Shown one piece after another: positions 17,440 to 26,866 of a stretch of DNA of 64,000 nt. The DNA comes from Lacinutrix sp. WUR7 (GTDB lineage Bacteria; Bacteroidota; Bacteroidia; Flavobacteriales; Flavobacteriaceae). Both the position numbers and the translations under genes were made by a program. The stretch is from contig NZ_CP045067.1 in the NCBI RefSeq assembly GCF_016864015.1, forward strand, positions 35,001 through 99,000, written 5' to 3'. Within the stretch, counting starts at the first letter, position 1; every line of letters begins with the position of its first letter. The notes under the pieces were generated by a model. The model saw only the letters and a program-made list of their open reading frames with translations. It was not told the origin of the DNA and did not search any database.

Positions 17440-18453
17440 CTAAGAAATTAAATCAGATATTTTTTTAGTACTAGGAAACTGTTCGAAGATAATTTTAAGA
17501 AACACAGTAATAGGAATAGCCATAATAAGTCCTGGAATTCCCCAAAGAAATCCCCAAAACATTAACATCACTAAGACTGTTATAATATTTATGGAGAATG
17601 ATTTTCCCATAAAAACAGGTTCTAAAATAGCTCCAAATAATACTTGAACTCCTGTAATAGCAAGTACAAAGAAAAACAAAGTACTTGTTGGATCTAGTTC
17701 TATAAACGCAAAAATGGAAAGTGCAATGACTGCAATAAAAGAGCCAACCATTTGCACAAAATTAATTGCAAAGGCAAAAAGCCCCCAAAAGATTGGGAAA
17801 CTAACATCAAAGAAATAACAAGCTAAACCGGTACCAAGACCTGTTAAAAAGCTAACTAAAAACTTTACTTTTATAAAGGTATTTAGTTCTTTCTGTATTT
17901 TACCGTATGCTAATAGAGAAGTTCGTTTTTTCTTTAAAACCATCTTATTTAAAACATCCTGCATGTTAATAGACTCTGCTAATAAGAGTACCACAAAGAA
18001 TGCCGTCATGAGTAACATGGTTAAAAACTGACGTAAAAAACCAACGGTTGTACCAATGTTTTCTTTTTGAATAAATTGCGATAAGATGTTTTTGTCTTTC
18101 TGCATCTCTACCCCAAAAGTATTTTCTAGGTATTGTGCTGCATCATTTATTTTAACTTCCGCTTTTTCAAAAAAAGCAGTATCACTAGCCATAATTTGTT
18201 TACTAGATAATTTGATAAGCTCTACTCCTGCTTTTAATCCAATCCCAATTAATAAAATGACAATAATTATACTTACTATTTTTGGAACTCTACGTTTCCC
18301 TAACCAACGCATTAATGGTAAAAACAGTAATGCTATAAACATAGCAAACACCAACGGAATAAATATAAAAGACAATACTTTTAATAAATAAAATAAAATT
18401 GGTATCACTATAATTAATAGTAGTATGTTGGTGGTTCTGCGTTCGCTTAACAT
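17440..18453 (-). CDS. AI-2E family (PerM-like) membrane transporter
   Basis: A 337-aa membrane protein of the AI-2E/PerM family, with about eight membrane helices: two at the N-terminus, a soluble insert (about 70-140), and the conserved C-terminal half including FLTGLGTGLACYFFDVSFPIFWG and WGIPGLIMAIPITVFLKII. Members export small molecules or exchange sodium and protons; the cargo here is unknown. It stands alone between the aminotransferase and dnaB. Confidence 0.88.
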   Translation of the reverse strand: MLSERRTTNILLLIIVIPILFYLLKVLSFIFIPLVFAMFIALLFLPLMRWLGKRRVPKIVSIIIVILLIGIGLKAGVELIKLSSKQIMASDTAFFEKAEVKINDAAQYLENTFGVEMQKDKNILSQFIQKENIGTTVGFLRQFLTMLLMTAFFVVLLLAESINMQDVLNKMVLKKKRTSLLAYGKIQKELNTFIKVKFLVSFLTGLGTGLACYFFDVSFPIFWGLFAFAINFVQMVGSFIAVIALSIFAFIELDPTSTLFFFVLAITGVQVLFGAILEPVFMGKSFSINIITVLVMLMFWGFLWGIPGLIMAIPITVFLKIIFEQFPSTKKISDLIS

Positions 18454-18497
18454 GTAGGTTCTTATTTTTCTATTACTCTAGCTATTACAAATTTAGT

Positions 18498-20033
18498 TTA
18501 AAAAGGTACATCATTATCATCAAAATCATCAGGAGCACCAAATGCATCGCTAGGTGATGGTAAGTTTTCAGATATGAAAGTATCATCGTTTGCAGCTGCA
18601 TTCATTTTAGAATGAAACTCAAAAGGCGAATCAAAATCGTCAAGATTATCAAATTTACCTAAGTGTCCAATAAACTTTAAACGAATATTTTCTAGTCCAC
18701 CATTTCTATGTTTCGCAATAATAAATTCGGCTTGACCTTCAGTTGGTGAACGCTCTTCATCATCCCATTCATCAATTTTATAATATTCTGGTCTATAAAT
18801 AAAACTTACAATATCGGCATCTTGCTCAATCGCTCCAGATTCACGTAAATCGGATAGTAAAGGTCTTTTACTTCCTCCACGCGTTTCTACAGCACGCGAT
18901 AATTGCGATAGTGCAATTACAGGAACCATTAGTTCTTTTGCTAATGCTTTTAAGTTTCTAGAAATCATCGAGATTTCTTGTTCACGATTTCCACCATGAC
19001 TTGGTCCACCGGTCATTAATTGTAAATAATCAATCATGATCATTTTAATACCGTGCTGTGATGCTAGACGTCTTGCCTTTGCACGTAAATCGAAAATAGA
19101 AAGTGAAGGTGTATCATCAATAAACAAAGGTGCTTTTTCTAAACCTTTCACCTTTACGTTTAATTGTTCCCATTCGTGTTTTTCTAGTTTCCCTGTTCTT
19201 AGCTTTTCGGAAGACAATCCGGTTTCACTAGAAATCAAACGCGTAATCAGCTGCACAGAAGCCATCTCTAAAGAAAAGAATGCTACTGGTACATTTTGAT
19301 CTACGGCAATATTTCTAGCCATAGATAAGGTTAATGCTGTTTTACCCATACCTGGACGAGCAGCTACAATAATTAAATCGGAAGGCTGCCAACCAGAAGT
19401 AAGTTTATCTAGTTTATTGAATCCTGTAGCAATACCACTTAAACCTTCTTGATTGGATATTTCTTCAATTTTCTTTTTCGCTTGAATTACTAAGTCTTGA
19501 GCAGTTTCACTCGATTTCTTAATATTACCTTGTGTTACTTCGTATAATTTAGATTCTGCTCTATCTAATAAATCAAAAACATCTTGTGTTTCATCATACG
19601 AATCTTCAATGATTTCTGAAGATATTTTTATTAAACTACGCTGAATAAATTTCTGTAAAATAATACGTGCGTGGAACTCTATATGCGCGGAAGAAGACAC
19701 TTTTTGCGTAAGTGAAATAAGGTAAAAATCTCCTCCGGATAAATCTAACTTTTGATTTTTCTTTAATTGACTAGAAACGGTTAATAAGTCGACTGGCTCA
19801 CTGTTTTCAAAGAGTTGAAATATCGCTTCAAATATATGTTGGTGTGCTTCTTTGTAAAAAGCATCTGCACTTAAAATATCAATAACTTCATCTACACCCT
19901 TTTTATCGATCATCATTGCGCCAAGCACAACTTCCTCTAAATCAAGAGCTTGCGGAGGAATTTTCCCTCTTTCAAGATTGATTATTGTACTCTTATCGAC
20001 TGGATAGCCTTTTACTTGATTTGGTTGCTTCAT
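18498..20033 (-). CDS. dnaB: Replicative DNA helicase DnaB
   Basis: A 511-aa hexameric helicase that unwinds DNA at the replication fork. The N-terminal DnaB domain (about 18-125: PPQALDLEEVVLGAMMID) is followed by a RecA-like core with Walker A ARPGMGKTALTLSMA near 229-243, Walker B MIMIDYLQLM, and the H4 region ALSQLSRAVETRGG. An acidic tail (about 475-511) ends DDFDDNDVPF, similar to SSB-type acidic tips, which may mediate partner contacts. Length is normal; no intein interrupts the ATPase core. Confidence 0.97.
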   Translation of the reverse strand: MKQPNQVKGYPVDKSTIINLERGKIPPQALDLEEVVLGAMMIDKKGVDEVIDILSADAFYKEAHQHIFEAIFQLFENSEPVDLLTVSSQLKKNQKLDLSGGDFYLISLTQKVSSSAHIEFHARIILQKFIQRSLIKISSEIIEDSYDETQDVFDLLDRAESKLYEVTQGNIKKSSETAQDLVIQAKKKIEEISNQEGLSGIATGFNKLDKLTSGWQPSDLIIVAARPGMGKTALTLSMARNIAVDQNVPVAFFSLEMASVQLITRLISSETGLSSEKLRTGKLEKHEWEQLNVKVKGLEKAPLFIDDTPSLSIFDLRAKARRLASQHGIKMIMIDYLQLMTGGPSHGGNREQEISMISRNLKALAKELMVPVIALSQLSRAVETRGGSKRPLLSDLRESGAIEQDADIVSFIYRPEYYKIDEWDDEERSPTEGQAEFIIAKHRNGGLENIRLKFIGHLGKFDNLDDFDSPFEFHSKMNAAANDDTFISENLPSPSDAFGAPDDFDDNDVPF

Positions 20034-20146
20034 GTAAGCGAATGTAAATAAATTGTTGAGATATTAGTACGTATAAAGATAGTTCAATCTTCACAGGTAG
20101 TTAACATTTTAACTGTTAATAAGTAATAAATATTGTTAATAAGCAT

Positions 20147-20181
20147 AAAAAAAACTGAAGCGTCTAACTTCAGATTTTTTT
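20147..20181 (-). terminator. Intrinsic terminator after accA
   Basis: CTGAAG (20155-20160), loop, CTTCAG (20168-20173), flanked by A and T runs. On the minus strand it ends in eight T residues, 21 nt after the accA stop. Confidence 0.85.
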
Positions 20182-20201
20182 ATCAAGTGGTTTTATACGG
20201 A

Positions 20202-21155
20202 CTAGCCTTTATAAACTCCTATGTTTGTATATTTTTCCATACGTTGATTTACTAATTCTTTTGGTGATAAGTTTTTAAACTCCTCAAAACTTTTAAGAAT
20301 AGCCGTACTTACAGAAGCAAATGTTTTCTCTCTATCTTGATGCGCTCCACCAAGTGGCTCTTTGATGATCTCATCTACAATACCAAGTTTTTTCATATCT
20401 GTAGCAGTAAGTTTTAATGCATCTGCAGCCTGTTCTTTATACTCCCAACTTCTCCATAAGATAGAAGAACAAGATTCTGGTGATATTACAGAATACCAAG
20501 TATTTTCTAGCATTAATACTTTATTTCCAACACCAATACCTAATGCACCACCAGAAGCACCTTCACCAATAACAATGGTAATAATTGGCACTTTTAGCCT
20601 TGTCATTTCAAGTATATTTCTAGCAATAGCTTCTCCTTGTCCGCGTTCTTCTGCTTCTAAACCAGGATAAGCTCCAGGAGTATCTAATAACGTAACTACA
20701 GGAATACCAAATTTTTCGGCAGATTTCATTAAGCGTAACGCTTTTCTGTACCCTTCTGGATTTGCCATCCCAAAGTTTCTATATTGTCTAGTTTTTGTAT
20801 TGTATCCTTTTTGTTGTCCGATAAACATAAAACTTTGGTCTCCAATTTTACCTAGACCACCAATCATTGCTTTATCATCTTTAAAGGTTCTGTCACCATG
20901 AAGCTCTAAAAAAGAGTCTCCACAAAGTGCTTTAATATAATCTAAAGTATACGGTCTATTTGGATGACGTGACATTTGTACACGTTGCCATGGTGTCAGA
21001 TTTTTATATATATCCTTTTTGGTCTCTAAAAGTTTTTTTTCAATTTGCTTACAAGTTTCCGTAACATCTACATCACTTTCAGTACCAATGATTTGGCATT
21101 TTTGCAATTGATCTTCTAGTTCTTTTATAGGTAGTTCAAATTCTAAATATTCCAT
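20202..21155 (-). CDS. accA: Acetyl-CoA carboxylase carboxyltransferase alpha
   Basis: A 317-aa cytoplasmic subunit of acetyl-CoA carboxylase; with AccD it moves the carboxyl group from biotin to acetyl-CoA to make malonyl-CoA. Seen: [17 protein letters not shown]-terminus, [36 protein letters not shown], the oxyanion-hole region [20 protein letters not shown], and [15 protein letters not shown]. Length matches the family. A TAATTTTG box lies upstream near 21190-21197 (minus strand). Confidence 0.97.
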   Translation of the reverse strand: MEYLEFELPIKELEDQLQKCQIIGTESDVDVTETCKQIEKKLLETKKDIYKNLTPWQRVQMSRHPNRPYTLDYIKALCGDSFLELHGDRTFKDDKAMIGGLGKIGDQSFMFIGQQKGYNTKTRQYRNFGMANPEGYRKALRLMKSAEKFGIPVVTLLDTPGAYPGLEAEERGQGEAIARNILEMTRLKVPIITIVIGEGASGGALGIGVGNKVLMLENTWYSVISPESCSSILWRSWEYKEQAADALKLTATDMKKLGIVDEIIKEPLGGAHQDREKTFASVSTAILKSFEEFKNLSPKELVNQRMEKYTNIGVYKG

Positions 21156-21210
21156 TTTTGAATTTAAGTTTAATTAATAGTTAGTGTGCAAAATTACGTA
21201 TTTTTTTTGT

Positions 21211-22113
21211 TTACTCTTTTATCTTCTTTGCTTTTAAAGCTTTCCTATTTTTCAAAATGCCGTTAAGTAGCACTACTCCAAGAATTAAAGATGCTCCATA
21301 ATAAAAATTTGTGGTCATTTTTTCTTTTTCAGGAAAAAGTAAGATTGCTAAAATAATACCATAAATAGGTTCTAAATTATAGGTAAGTACAACCGTATAT
21401 GGACTTATGTATCGCATTACATATACGGAAGCTATAAATGCATAGGCCGTACAAATAGATGCTAGAATGAATAAGTATATATAATCGGATGTAGGTAATT
21501 GAAAAAAGGAAAGGGAAAAACCATCATAAAAAACTAAAAGAAATATGGTTATAAAGGCTACTCCGCTTATAAATTCGTAAAACGAAATGGTAGTTGCACT
21601 GTGTTTTTCTAAAAATTTTCCGTTAAGTACGGCGAATAATGAGGATAGGAAAGCAGATGTGATACCTAAAATGATTCCGTTAATGTATTTCATTTCGCTT
21701 TGCGTGATAATAATCACTCCTATAATTACAATGACACCAAAGAGTATTTCGTACCAAATAACGCTTCGTTTGTAAATTAAAGGTTCTATTAATGAAGCAA
21801 AAAAAGCTCCAGTAGAAAACATCGCTAAAGTTATAGAAACGTTGGAAGCGTCTATGGCTCCAAAGAAGGTAATCCAATGTAAAGCTATAATTACACCTGC
21901 AATAGACAGCTTTACTATATCGTTTAAAGAAATTTTTATTTTCGTTTTAGAAACAGCGACGTAAACACCTACTAATATGCTTGCCATTGCCATTCTAAAC
22001 CAAACTAATGGCACCGAACTAATGGTAATTAGCTCACCTAGTATTGCGGTAAACCCAGCAATAAAGACCAGTACATGTAAGTGCAGGTAATTTTTTAGCT
22101 TATCGTTTAGCAT
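21211..22113 (-). CDS. EamA/DMT family permease
   Basis: A 300-aa membrane protein with ten predicted helices in two five-helix EamA repeats (about 8-140 and 148-290). Seen features include VPLVWFRMAMASILVG in repeat 1 and YNLEPIYGIILAILLFPEKE in repeat 2, which is the usual signature before the ninth helix. DMT permeases export amino acids or other metabolites; the cargo is unknown. Its start overlaps the end of the LptF/LptG gene by 14 nt. Confidence 0.9.
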   Translation of the reverse strand: MLNDKLKNYLHLHVLVFIAGFTAILGELITISSVPLVWFRMAMASILVGVYVAVSKTKIKISLNDIVKLSIAGVIIALHWITFFGAIDASNVSITLAMFSTGAFFASLIEPLIYKRSVIWYEILFGVIVIIGVIIITQSEMKYINGIILGITSAFLSSLFAVLNGKFLEKHSATTISFYEFISGVAFITIFLLVFYDGFSLSFFQLPTSDYIYLFILASICTAYAFIASVYVMRYISPYTVVLTYNLEPIYGIILAILLFPEKEKMTTNFYYGASLILGVVLLNGILKNRKALKAKKIKE

Positions 22114-23176
22114 GGTATAATAAGTATGTAGCTAGAACACCAAAGATTATATTAGGAAACCATACTGCTAGTATTGGCGAAAAGTCGGATTGCGCTGCCA
22201 TAACACCAAAGATTTTATCGAAAAACACAAATATCATTGCAATACAAATACCGAAAGCAAGGTTTACTCCCATTCCTCCACGACGTTTTATAGAAGATAC
22301 TGCAACTGCTATAATGGTTAATATAAATACCGAAACTGGCAAACTCCATTTTCTATACTTTACTAATTTATAACGTCCAATATTAGAGGATCCTCTTTGT
22401 TCTTCTTTAGCAATAAACTTTGTTAAGTCTCCATAGGTAAGTGTTTCTGCAATATACTCGACAGGAGTTAAATCTTCTAAATCGAAAGAAAACAAAGTAT
22501 CTTTTCTTTTTTCTTTTACTATAATATCATCGTGTTCTCCAATAGTTCTCTTTACATATCTAATCAATCTATACGTAGAATCCTTTTCAATATAGCGTAT
22601 ACTTTGCGCTTCTATTTTAGAGATCATTTTATCGTTTTCAAAATGCTCTAAAGTGAAGTTTTGTCCTAGTTTTTCTTTAATATTAAAACTACTTACATAT
22701 ATATAATCGTTATCATTAATTTGCCGAAAAACATTTTGTGTTTTTGCTGCGCTCTTTCCTTTTTTAAAGTATTTAAAATCGAAATCATTAAACCCTTTAC
22801 TTGCTTCTGGCGCTAAGTACAACCCTAATATCAAGGCAAATACAGCAACAATAGAAGCACCAATTAAATAAGGTCTTAAAAATCTGGTAAAGGAAACTCC
22901 GGAACTTAAAAAGGCTACAATCTCTGTATTATTTGCAAGTTTGGAGGTGAAAAAGATAACCGATAAAAACAAAAATAACGGGAAAAGTAAATGTGCAAAG
23001 TAAATGGTAAAATCTACAAAGTAAAGTAGGACTTCACCAATAGGCACATCATTTTCAAGAATTTTACCAATTTTTTCGGCAAGGTGTACTGTTATTCCAA
23101 TAGGAATAAAGAGTAGCAACATCATGAAAAATGTAGACAAATAGCGTTTTAATATGTACCAATCAAGTATTTTCAT
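22100..23176 (-). CDS. LptF/LptG family LPS-export permease
   Basis: A 358-aa inner-membrane protein of the YjgP/YjgQ family. Three N-terminal helices (about 10-130), a large periplasmic beta-jellyroll part (about 130-275) and three C-terminal helices (about 280-358). Start motif MKILDWYILKRYLSTFF is typical. With LptB and its paralogue it pulls LPS out of the inner membrane for transport to the surface. It lies just downstream of tgt, a neighbour pair common in Bacteroidota. Whether it is LptF or LptG cannot be decided here. Confidence 0.9.
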   Translation of the reverse strand: MKILDWYILKRYLSTFFMMLLLFIPIGITVHLAEKIGKILENDVPIGEVLLYFVDFTIYFAHLLFPLFLFLSVIFFTSKLANNTEIVAFLSSGVSFTRFLRPYLIGASIVAVFALILGLYLAPEASKGFNDFDFKYFKKGKSAAKTQNVFRQINDNDYIYVSSFNIKEKLGQNFTLEHFENDKMISKIEAQSIRYIEKDSTYRLIRYVKRTIGEHDDIIVKEKRKDTLFSFDLEDLTPVEYIAETLTYGDLTKFIAKEEQRGSSNIGRYKLVKYRKWSLPVSVFILTIIAVAVSSIKRRGGMGVNLAFGICIAMIFVFFDKIFGVMAAQSDFSPILAVWFPNIIFGVLATYLLYHAKR

Positions 23177-23224
23177 CCTCTATTAACCTCTCCAAAGGGA
23201 AGGGGTATTAAGTGTTTAAATTTA

Positions 23225-24355
23225 TTATAGACGTTTATCCATTTGTTTTACCATCATATCTTTCCATGTTCTAAAATCTCCTGCTAATATATGTTTTCTA
23301 GCTTCACGAACCAACCACATATAAAAACCAAGGTTATGAATGGTTGCAATTTGTTTTCCTAACAATTCATTTACGGAAAATAAATGTTTCAGATACGCTT
23401 TACTGTATTCTGTATCTACAAAGGTAATTCCCATTTCGTCAATTGGAGAAAAATCATCTTTCCATTTGGCATTTTTCATATTCATCGTTCCATGTGCTGT
23501 AAATAACATCCCGTTTCTTGCGTTACGTGTTGGCATCACACAATCAAACATATCAATACCTAAGGCAATGTTTTCTAAAATATTAATTGGAGTCCCCACG
23601 CCCATTAAGTAACGAGGTTTGTCTTCTGGAAGGATTTCTGTAACCACTTCTGTCATGGCATACATTTCATCAGCTGGTTCTCCTACAGAAAGTCCACCAA
23701 TGGCATTTCCTTCTGCTCCTGCATTTGCAATATACTCTGCAGATTGGCGACGTAAATCTTTATACGTACTACCTTGTACTATTGGGAAAAATGTTTGGTT
23801 ATAATCGTATTTTAAAGGTGTTTTCTCTAAATGATTTATACATCTATTCAACCAACGATGTGTCATGTGCATAGAACGCTTCGCGTAGTTATAATCACAA
23901 GGGTATGGCGTACATTCATCAAAAGCCATGATGATATCTGCACCAATACTACGCTGAATTTCCATTACATTTTCGGGAGTAAACATGTGCATAGATCCAT
24001 CTACATGCGATTTAAACTTAACACCTTCTTCTTTAATTTTTCTATTTGCTGAAAGTGAATATACTTGATACCCACCAGAGTCTGTTAAGATATTTCTATC
24101 CCAATTCATGAACTTATGCAGTCCTCCAGCTTTTTCTAAAATGGTTGTTTTTGGTCTTAAAAACAAATGATAGGTATTCCCTAAAATAATATCTGGATTA
24201 ATATCGTTTTTTAACTCACGTTGATGCACACCTTTTACAGACCCTACAGTACCAACAGGCATGAATATTGGAGTTTCTATTACACCATGATCTGTCGTCA
24301 TTACTCCTGCTCTTGCACTACTTTGTGCATCTTTTCCTTTTAATTCAAATTTCAT
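23225..24355 (-). CDS. tgt: tRNA-guanine(34) transglycosylase, zinc cysteines absent
   Basis: A 376-aa TIM-barrel enzyme that swaps guanine 34 of GUN-anticodon tRNAs for preQ1 in queuosine synthesis. Seen: DSGGYQVYSLS, GGLSVGEPADEMY, nucleophile region MFDCVMPTRNARNGMLFTAHG. The normal zinc loop CxCxxC that should follow is replaced by MGITFVDTEYSKAYLKH; only the fourth ligand His (TIHNLGFYMW) remains. The DNA reads cleanly here, so this is not a frameshift. Length is normal. A TATATTTG -7 box lies on the minus strand at 24376-24383. lptF/G follows 48 nt downstream. Confidence 0.95.
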   Translation of the reverse strand: MKFELKGKDAQSSARAGVMTTDHGVIETPIFMPVGTVGSVKGVHQRELKNDINPDIILGNTYHLFLRPKTTILEKAGGLHKFMNWDRNILTDSGGYQVYSLSANRKIKEEGVKFKSHVDGSMHMFTPENVMEIQRSIGADIIMAFDECTPYPCDYNYAKRSMHMTHRWLNRCINHLEKTPLKYDYNQTFFPIVQGSTYKDLRRQSAEYIANAGAEGNAIGGLSVGEPADEMYAMTEVVTEILPEDKPRYLMGVGTPINILENIALGIDMFDCVMPTRNARNGMLFTAHGTMNMKNAKWKDDFSPIDEMGITFVDTEYSKAYLKHLFSVNELLGKQIATIHNLGFYMWLVREARKHILAGDFRTWKDMMVKQMDKRL

Positions 24356-24468
24356 TTTAACATATTAAGAAGTGGCAAATATAATTAACTAAACAAGATA
24401 CCTTCTTAAACATTTAATAAAATTACAATTTCTACTACATTTCAATCTGTATAAAAGCTATTGAAACA

Positions 24469-24501
24469 TTTGTAAAAGAAAATAATTACTTTGTATCTTC
24501 G
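24469..24501 (+). promoter_or_regulatory. Promoter of the beta-barrel protein gene
   Basis: TTTG (24469-24472), 21-nt spacer, TATCTTCG (24494-24501), close to the Bacteroidetes consensus. Transcription would start near 24508, 25 nt before the chosen ATG at 24533, which supports that start over an upstream TTG at 24491. Confidence 0.55.
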
Positions 24502-24532
24502 TTTTAATAAGAAATCAATAAAACGAATTATT

Positions 24533-25126
24533 ATGAAAAATGTCTTAATTACAGGTCTTTTGCTTTTTGCCTTTATCTTTAATTCAAGCGCACAACAAGG
24601 ATCTGGATTTGGTATTAAAGCAGGTGTAAATTATAATGCTAATGGAAAGTATCTTGAATCTACTGAAACTACTTATGAAAACCCAGAAAGAAATGTTGGT
24701 TTTCATGTTGGTGTATTTGGAAAAATAGATGGAAAAATATTTTTCAAACCAGAATTGGTATATACCAAAACAAAAAGTGATTATGATAGTGACGCATTTA
24801 TTATGCAAAAACTTGATGCTCCATTATTAGTTGGTGTTAAGTTTTTAAAGTTCTTTAATGCTTTTGCCGGACCTTCTTTGCAATATATTTTAGATACTGA
24901 ATTTGATGGAGTTACTATTAGTGAAGTAGAAAATGATTTTACAGTAGGCTTAAATTTTGGTTTTGGAGTAAGCTTTAATTCCATTGGAATTGATTTAAGA
25001 TACGAAAGAGGTTTTAGTGAAAACGAAGCTACTTTTATTAGTAATAATCTTTTAGAAGGAGAAGGTGTTGATAAAATTGACACTAGACCAGATCAACTGA
25101 TACTAAGTTTTTCTATTTTATTATAA
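24533..25126 (+). CDS. Outer-membrane beta-barrel (porin-like) protein
   Basis: 197 aa from ATG 24533 (MKNVLITGLLLFAFIFNSSAQQ), which starts exactly with a signal peptide; an upstream TTG would place 14 charged residues before it and lies in the promoter. The mature part is built of alternating beta strands: FGIKAGVNYNANG, VGFHVGVFGKIDG, FFKPELVYTKTKSD, DLRYERGFSE and a C-terminal strand RPDQLILSFSILL. This is the common small PorT/OmpA-like eight-stranded barrel of Bacteroidota. Ligand and role unknown. Confidence 0.85.
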   Translation: MKNVLITGLLLFAFIFNSSAQQGSGFGIKAGVNYNANGKYLESTETTYENPERNVGFHVGVFGKIDGKIFFKPELVYTKTKSDYDSDAFIMQKLDAPLLVGVKFLKFFNAFAGPSLQYILDTEFDGVTISEVENDFTVGLNFGFGVSFNSIGIDLRYERGFSENEATFISNNLLEGEGVDKIDTRPDQLILSFSILL

Positions 25127-25143
25127 TTTTAAATCACCAAAAT

Positions 25144-25180
25144 AAAAAAGCCACTTTTCTATTAAGAAAGTGGCTTTTTT
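25144..25180. terminator. Bidirectional terminator
   Basis: Perfect 14-nt arms AAAAAAGCCACTTT (25144-25157) and AAAGTGGCTTTTTT (25167-25180). It serves both the beta-barrel gene and the convergent FKBP-like lipoprotein gene. Confidence 0.9.
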
Positions 25181-25199
25181 ATTTTAGTCTTTTCTGAAT

Positions 25200-26276
25200 T
25201 TATTCTTCAGGATACGTATCGTCTAAATAATCTGGAATACCGTTACCGTTAGAATCTGTAGCAACAAATGTATTAAGTGTGTATGTATTATCACTAAAGT
25301 CAAATTGAATATCAATAAGCACTTCATTTGCATCTATTTGATCGCTAGTATCAAAATGGTTTTGTGCATCCGCTTTAGTTAAAAATGGCAAACCATCATC
25401 ATCTAATTCATAAGAAATCAATTCAATTTCATCAATGGTATTTGTACCATCTCCATCGTCATCTGCATCAAAAAAGTCAGGAGCAGAATTTTCATCTGTA
25501 TCATCATCAAACACGTTAGCATCGTTGTCTAAATCTTCTAAAAAAGAAGGAATACCATCATTATCATGATCTAACAAAACACGATCAAATACGTTAAATT
25601 TAAATATAAGAGGTGTATAACTACTAACAGTCGTTAACGTTTGTCCAAAATAACCAATACCTGAAGGTAAAAAAGCAGCACCAATACCATGTTCATGATA
25701 AGCTAATGTTCCGTCATTATTTTCAGAAAAGCTAGTAGCTGTTTTAAACTCAATTAAGCTTTCTCTAAAGCCAGTAACAACACCACCACTTAACACCGTA
25801 GTAAGCTCAAAACTTGTAGGATTTATAGCATTATCAAAGACAAAACTTTCCGTTGTACTTCCTTCATAGGTTAATACCGCTTTATCTATAAAATGCACTT
25901 CATTCCCTAAACCTTGTCTCATCTCTAAGTAATAAAGTTTGTAAAACAAACCTTCCTCTGCAGGATCTTCTACCATTTTGAATTTAAGTTGGGGCATATC
26001 TATTAAAGCGGTTTCTGTAGAACCATCTTCTAAGGCGCTAAATACAATTTCAAAATCATCATTAGATGGATTATATAGATCGACAAAATCAAATGCATTA
26101 TCTTCTAAATTCAAATAATGCGTTTCTAAAAATGTTTCTATTTCTAAGATATCTTCAGCATAAACCTCTGTTCTATCTCTATATGAAATAGTTGTAGAAG
26201 AATCATCATCTGAAGAACAACCTGCAACTCCTATAATTAATGCAAATACTATTAATGCAATTTTTGTTAATTTCAT
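25200..26276 (-). CDS. FKBP-like lipoprotein with calcium-binding tail
   Basis: A 358-aa lipoprotein: signal peptide with lipobox VAGCSSDDDS (Cys20), the acidic residues after Cys fitting a surface-export signal. Residues about 105-245 follow the FKBP peptidyl-prolyl isomerase pattern (DKAVLTYEGS, FELTTVLSGGVVTGFRESL, GIGAAFLPSGIGYFGQ, TPLIFKFNVFDRV), but several catalytic-site residues of classical FKBPs are not obvious. From about 250 come Asp-rich thrombospondin-3-like repeats (DHDNDGIPSFLEDLDND, FDADDDGDGT, DSNGNGIPDYLDD) that should bind calcium. Foldase activity outside the cell is an inference. Confidence 0.75.
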   Translation of the reverse strand: MKLTKIALIVFALIIGVAGCSSDDDSSTTISYRDRTEVYAEDILEIETFLETHYLNLEDNAFDFVDLYNPSNDDFEIVFSALEDGSTETALIDMPQLKFKMVEDPAEEGLFYKLYYLEMRQGLGNEVHFIDKAVLTYEGSTTESFVFDNAINPTSFELTTVLSGGVVTGFRESLIEFKTATSFSENNDGTLAYHEHGIGAAFLPSGIGYFGQTLTTVSSYTPLIFKFNVFDRVLLDHDNDGIPSFLEDLDNDANVFDDDTDENSAPDFFDADDDGDGTNTIDEIELISYELDDDGLPFLTKADAQNHFDTSDQIDANEVLIDIQFDFSDNTYTLNTFVATDSNGNGIPDYLDDTYPEE

Positions 26277-26368
26277 TTGTGATTTTTTAATTTTTCTTTT
26301 GAAAAATGGAATACCATTAGATTCTAAATAGTTAAAAATCTTTTTGGTTATTTCATTATTACTATTTT

Positions 26369-26402
26369 TTTGCCTGCAAGATACAATTTTAAACTAATTT
26401 TG
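26369..26402 (+). promoter_or_regulatory. Probable promoter of the S4-protein gene
   Basis: TTTG (26369-26372) and TAATTTTG (26395-26402) with a 22-nt spacer, one longer than usual. The start codon is at 26440. Confidence 0.4.
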
Positions 26403-26439
26403 CACAAGAACATTAACGTAGTTTTTTATAATAAGTTAT

Positions 26440-26814
26440 ATGCGTATAGATAAATTTTTGTGGTGTGTTAGGTATTTTAAAACAAGAAGCATAGCAACAA
26501 CAGCTTGTAAAAAAGGGCACATTAAAATTAATGGTGATGCAGCAAAACCAAGTAGAGATGTATATGCTACAGATATTATTGAGGTACGAAAAAACCAAAT
26601 AAACTATAAATTAAAAGTTAATGATATACCACCAAATAGAGTTGGCGCAAAACTAGTTGATATTTACCGAACAGATATCACGCCTAAAGAAGCATTTGAA
26701 GCACAAGAACTTTTAAAATACTCTAAAGAGTATTACCGAAAAAGAGGAACTGGAAGGCCTACTAAAAAGGACAGAAGAGATATTACCGATTATAATGAAG
26801 AAAATGAAGATTAA
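26440..26814 (+). CDS. S4-domain RNA-binding protein (Hsp15-like)
   Basis: A 124-aa basic protein. An S4 domain begins at once (MRIDKFLWCVRYFKTRSIAT, then CKKGHIKINGDAAKPSRDV), as in Hsp15/HslR, which rescues stalled 50S-peptidyl-tRNA complexes. The C-terminal half is a charged tail (ELLKYSKEYYRKRGTGRPTKKDRRD) also found in Hsp15. Ribosome-rescue function is inferred from the family. Followed by a phosphoribosyltransferase gene 52 nt downstream. Confidence 0.88.
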   Translation: MRIDKFLWCVRYFKTRSIATTACKKGHIKINGDAAKPSRDVYATDIIEVRKNQINYKLKVNDIPPNRVGAKLVDIYRTDITPKEAFEAQELLKYSKEYYRKRGTGRPTKKDRRDITDYNEENED

Positions 26815-26840
26815 AATTATTACATTTAAATAATCTCAAT

Positions 26841-26848
26841 TATCTTTG
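26841..26848 (+). promoter_or_regulatory. -7 box before the phosphoribosyltransferase gene
   Basis: TATCTTTG matches TAnnTTTG exactly, 18 nt before the ATG at 26867. No clear -33 box is seen at the right distance. Confidence 0.35.
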
Positions 26849-26866
26849 AAAAAACAACTCTAAATA

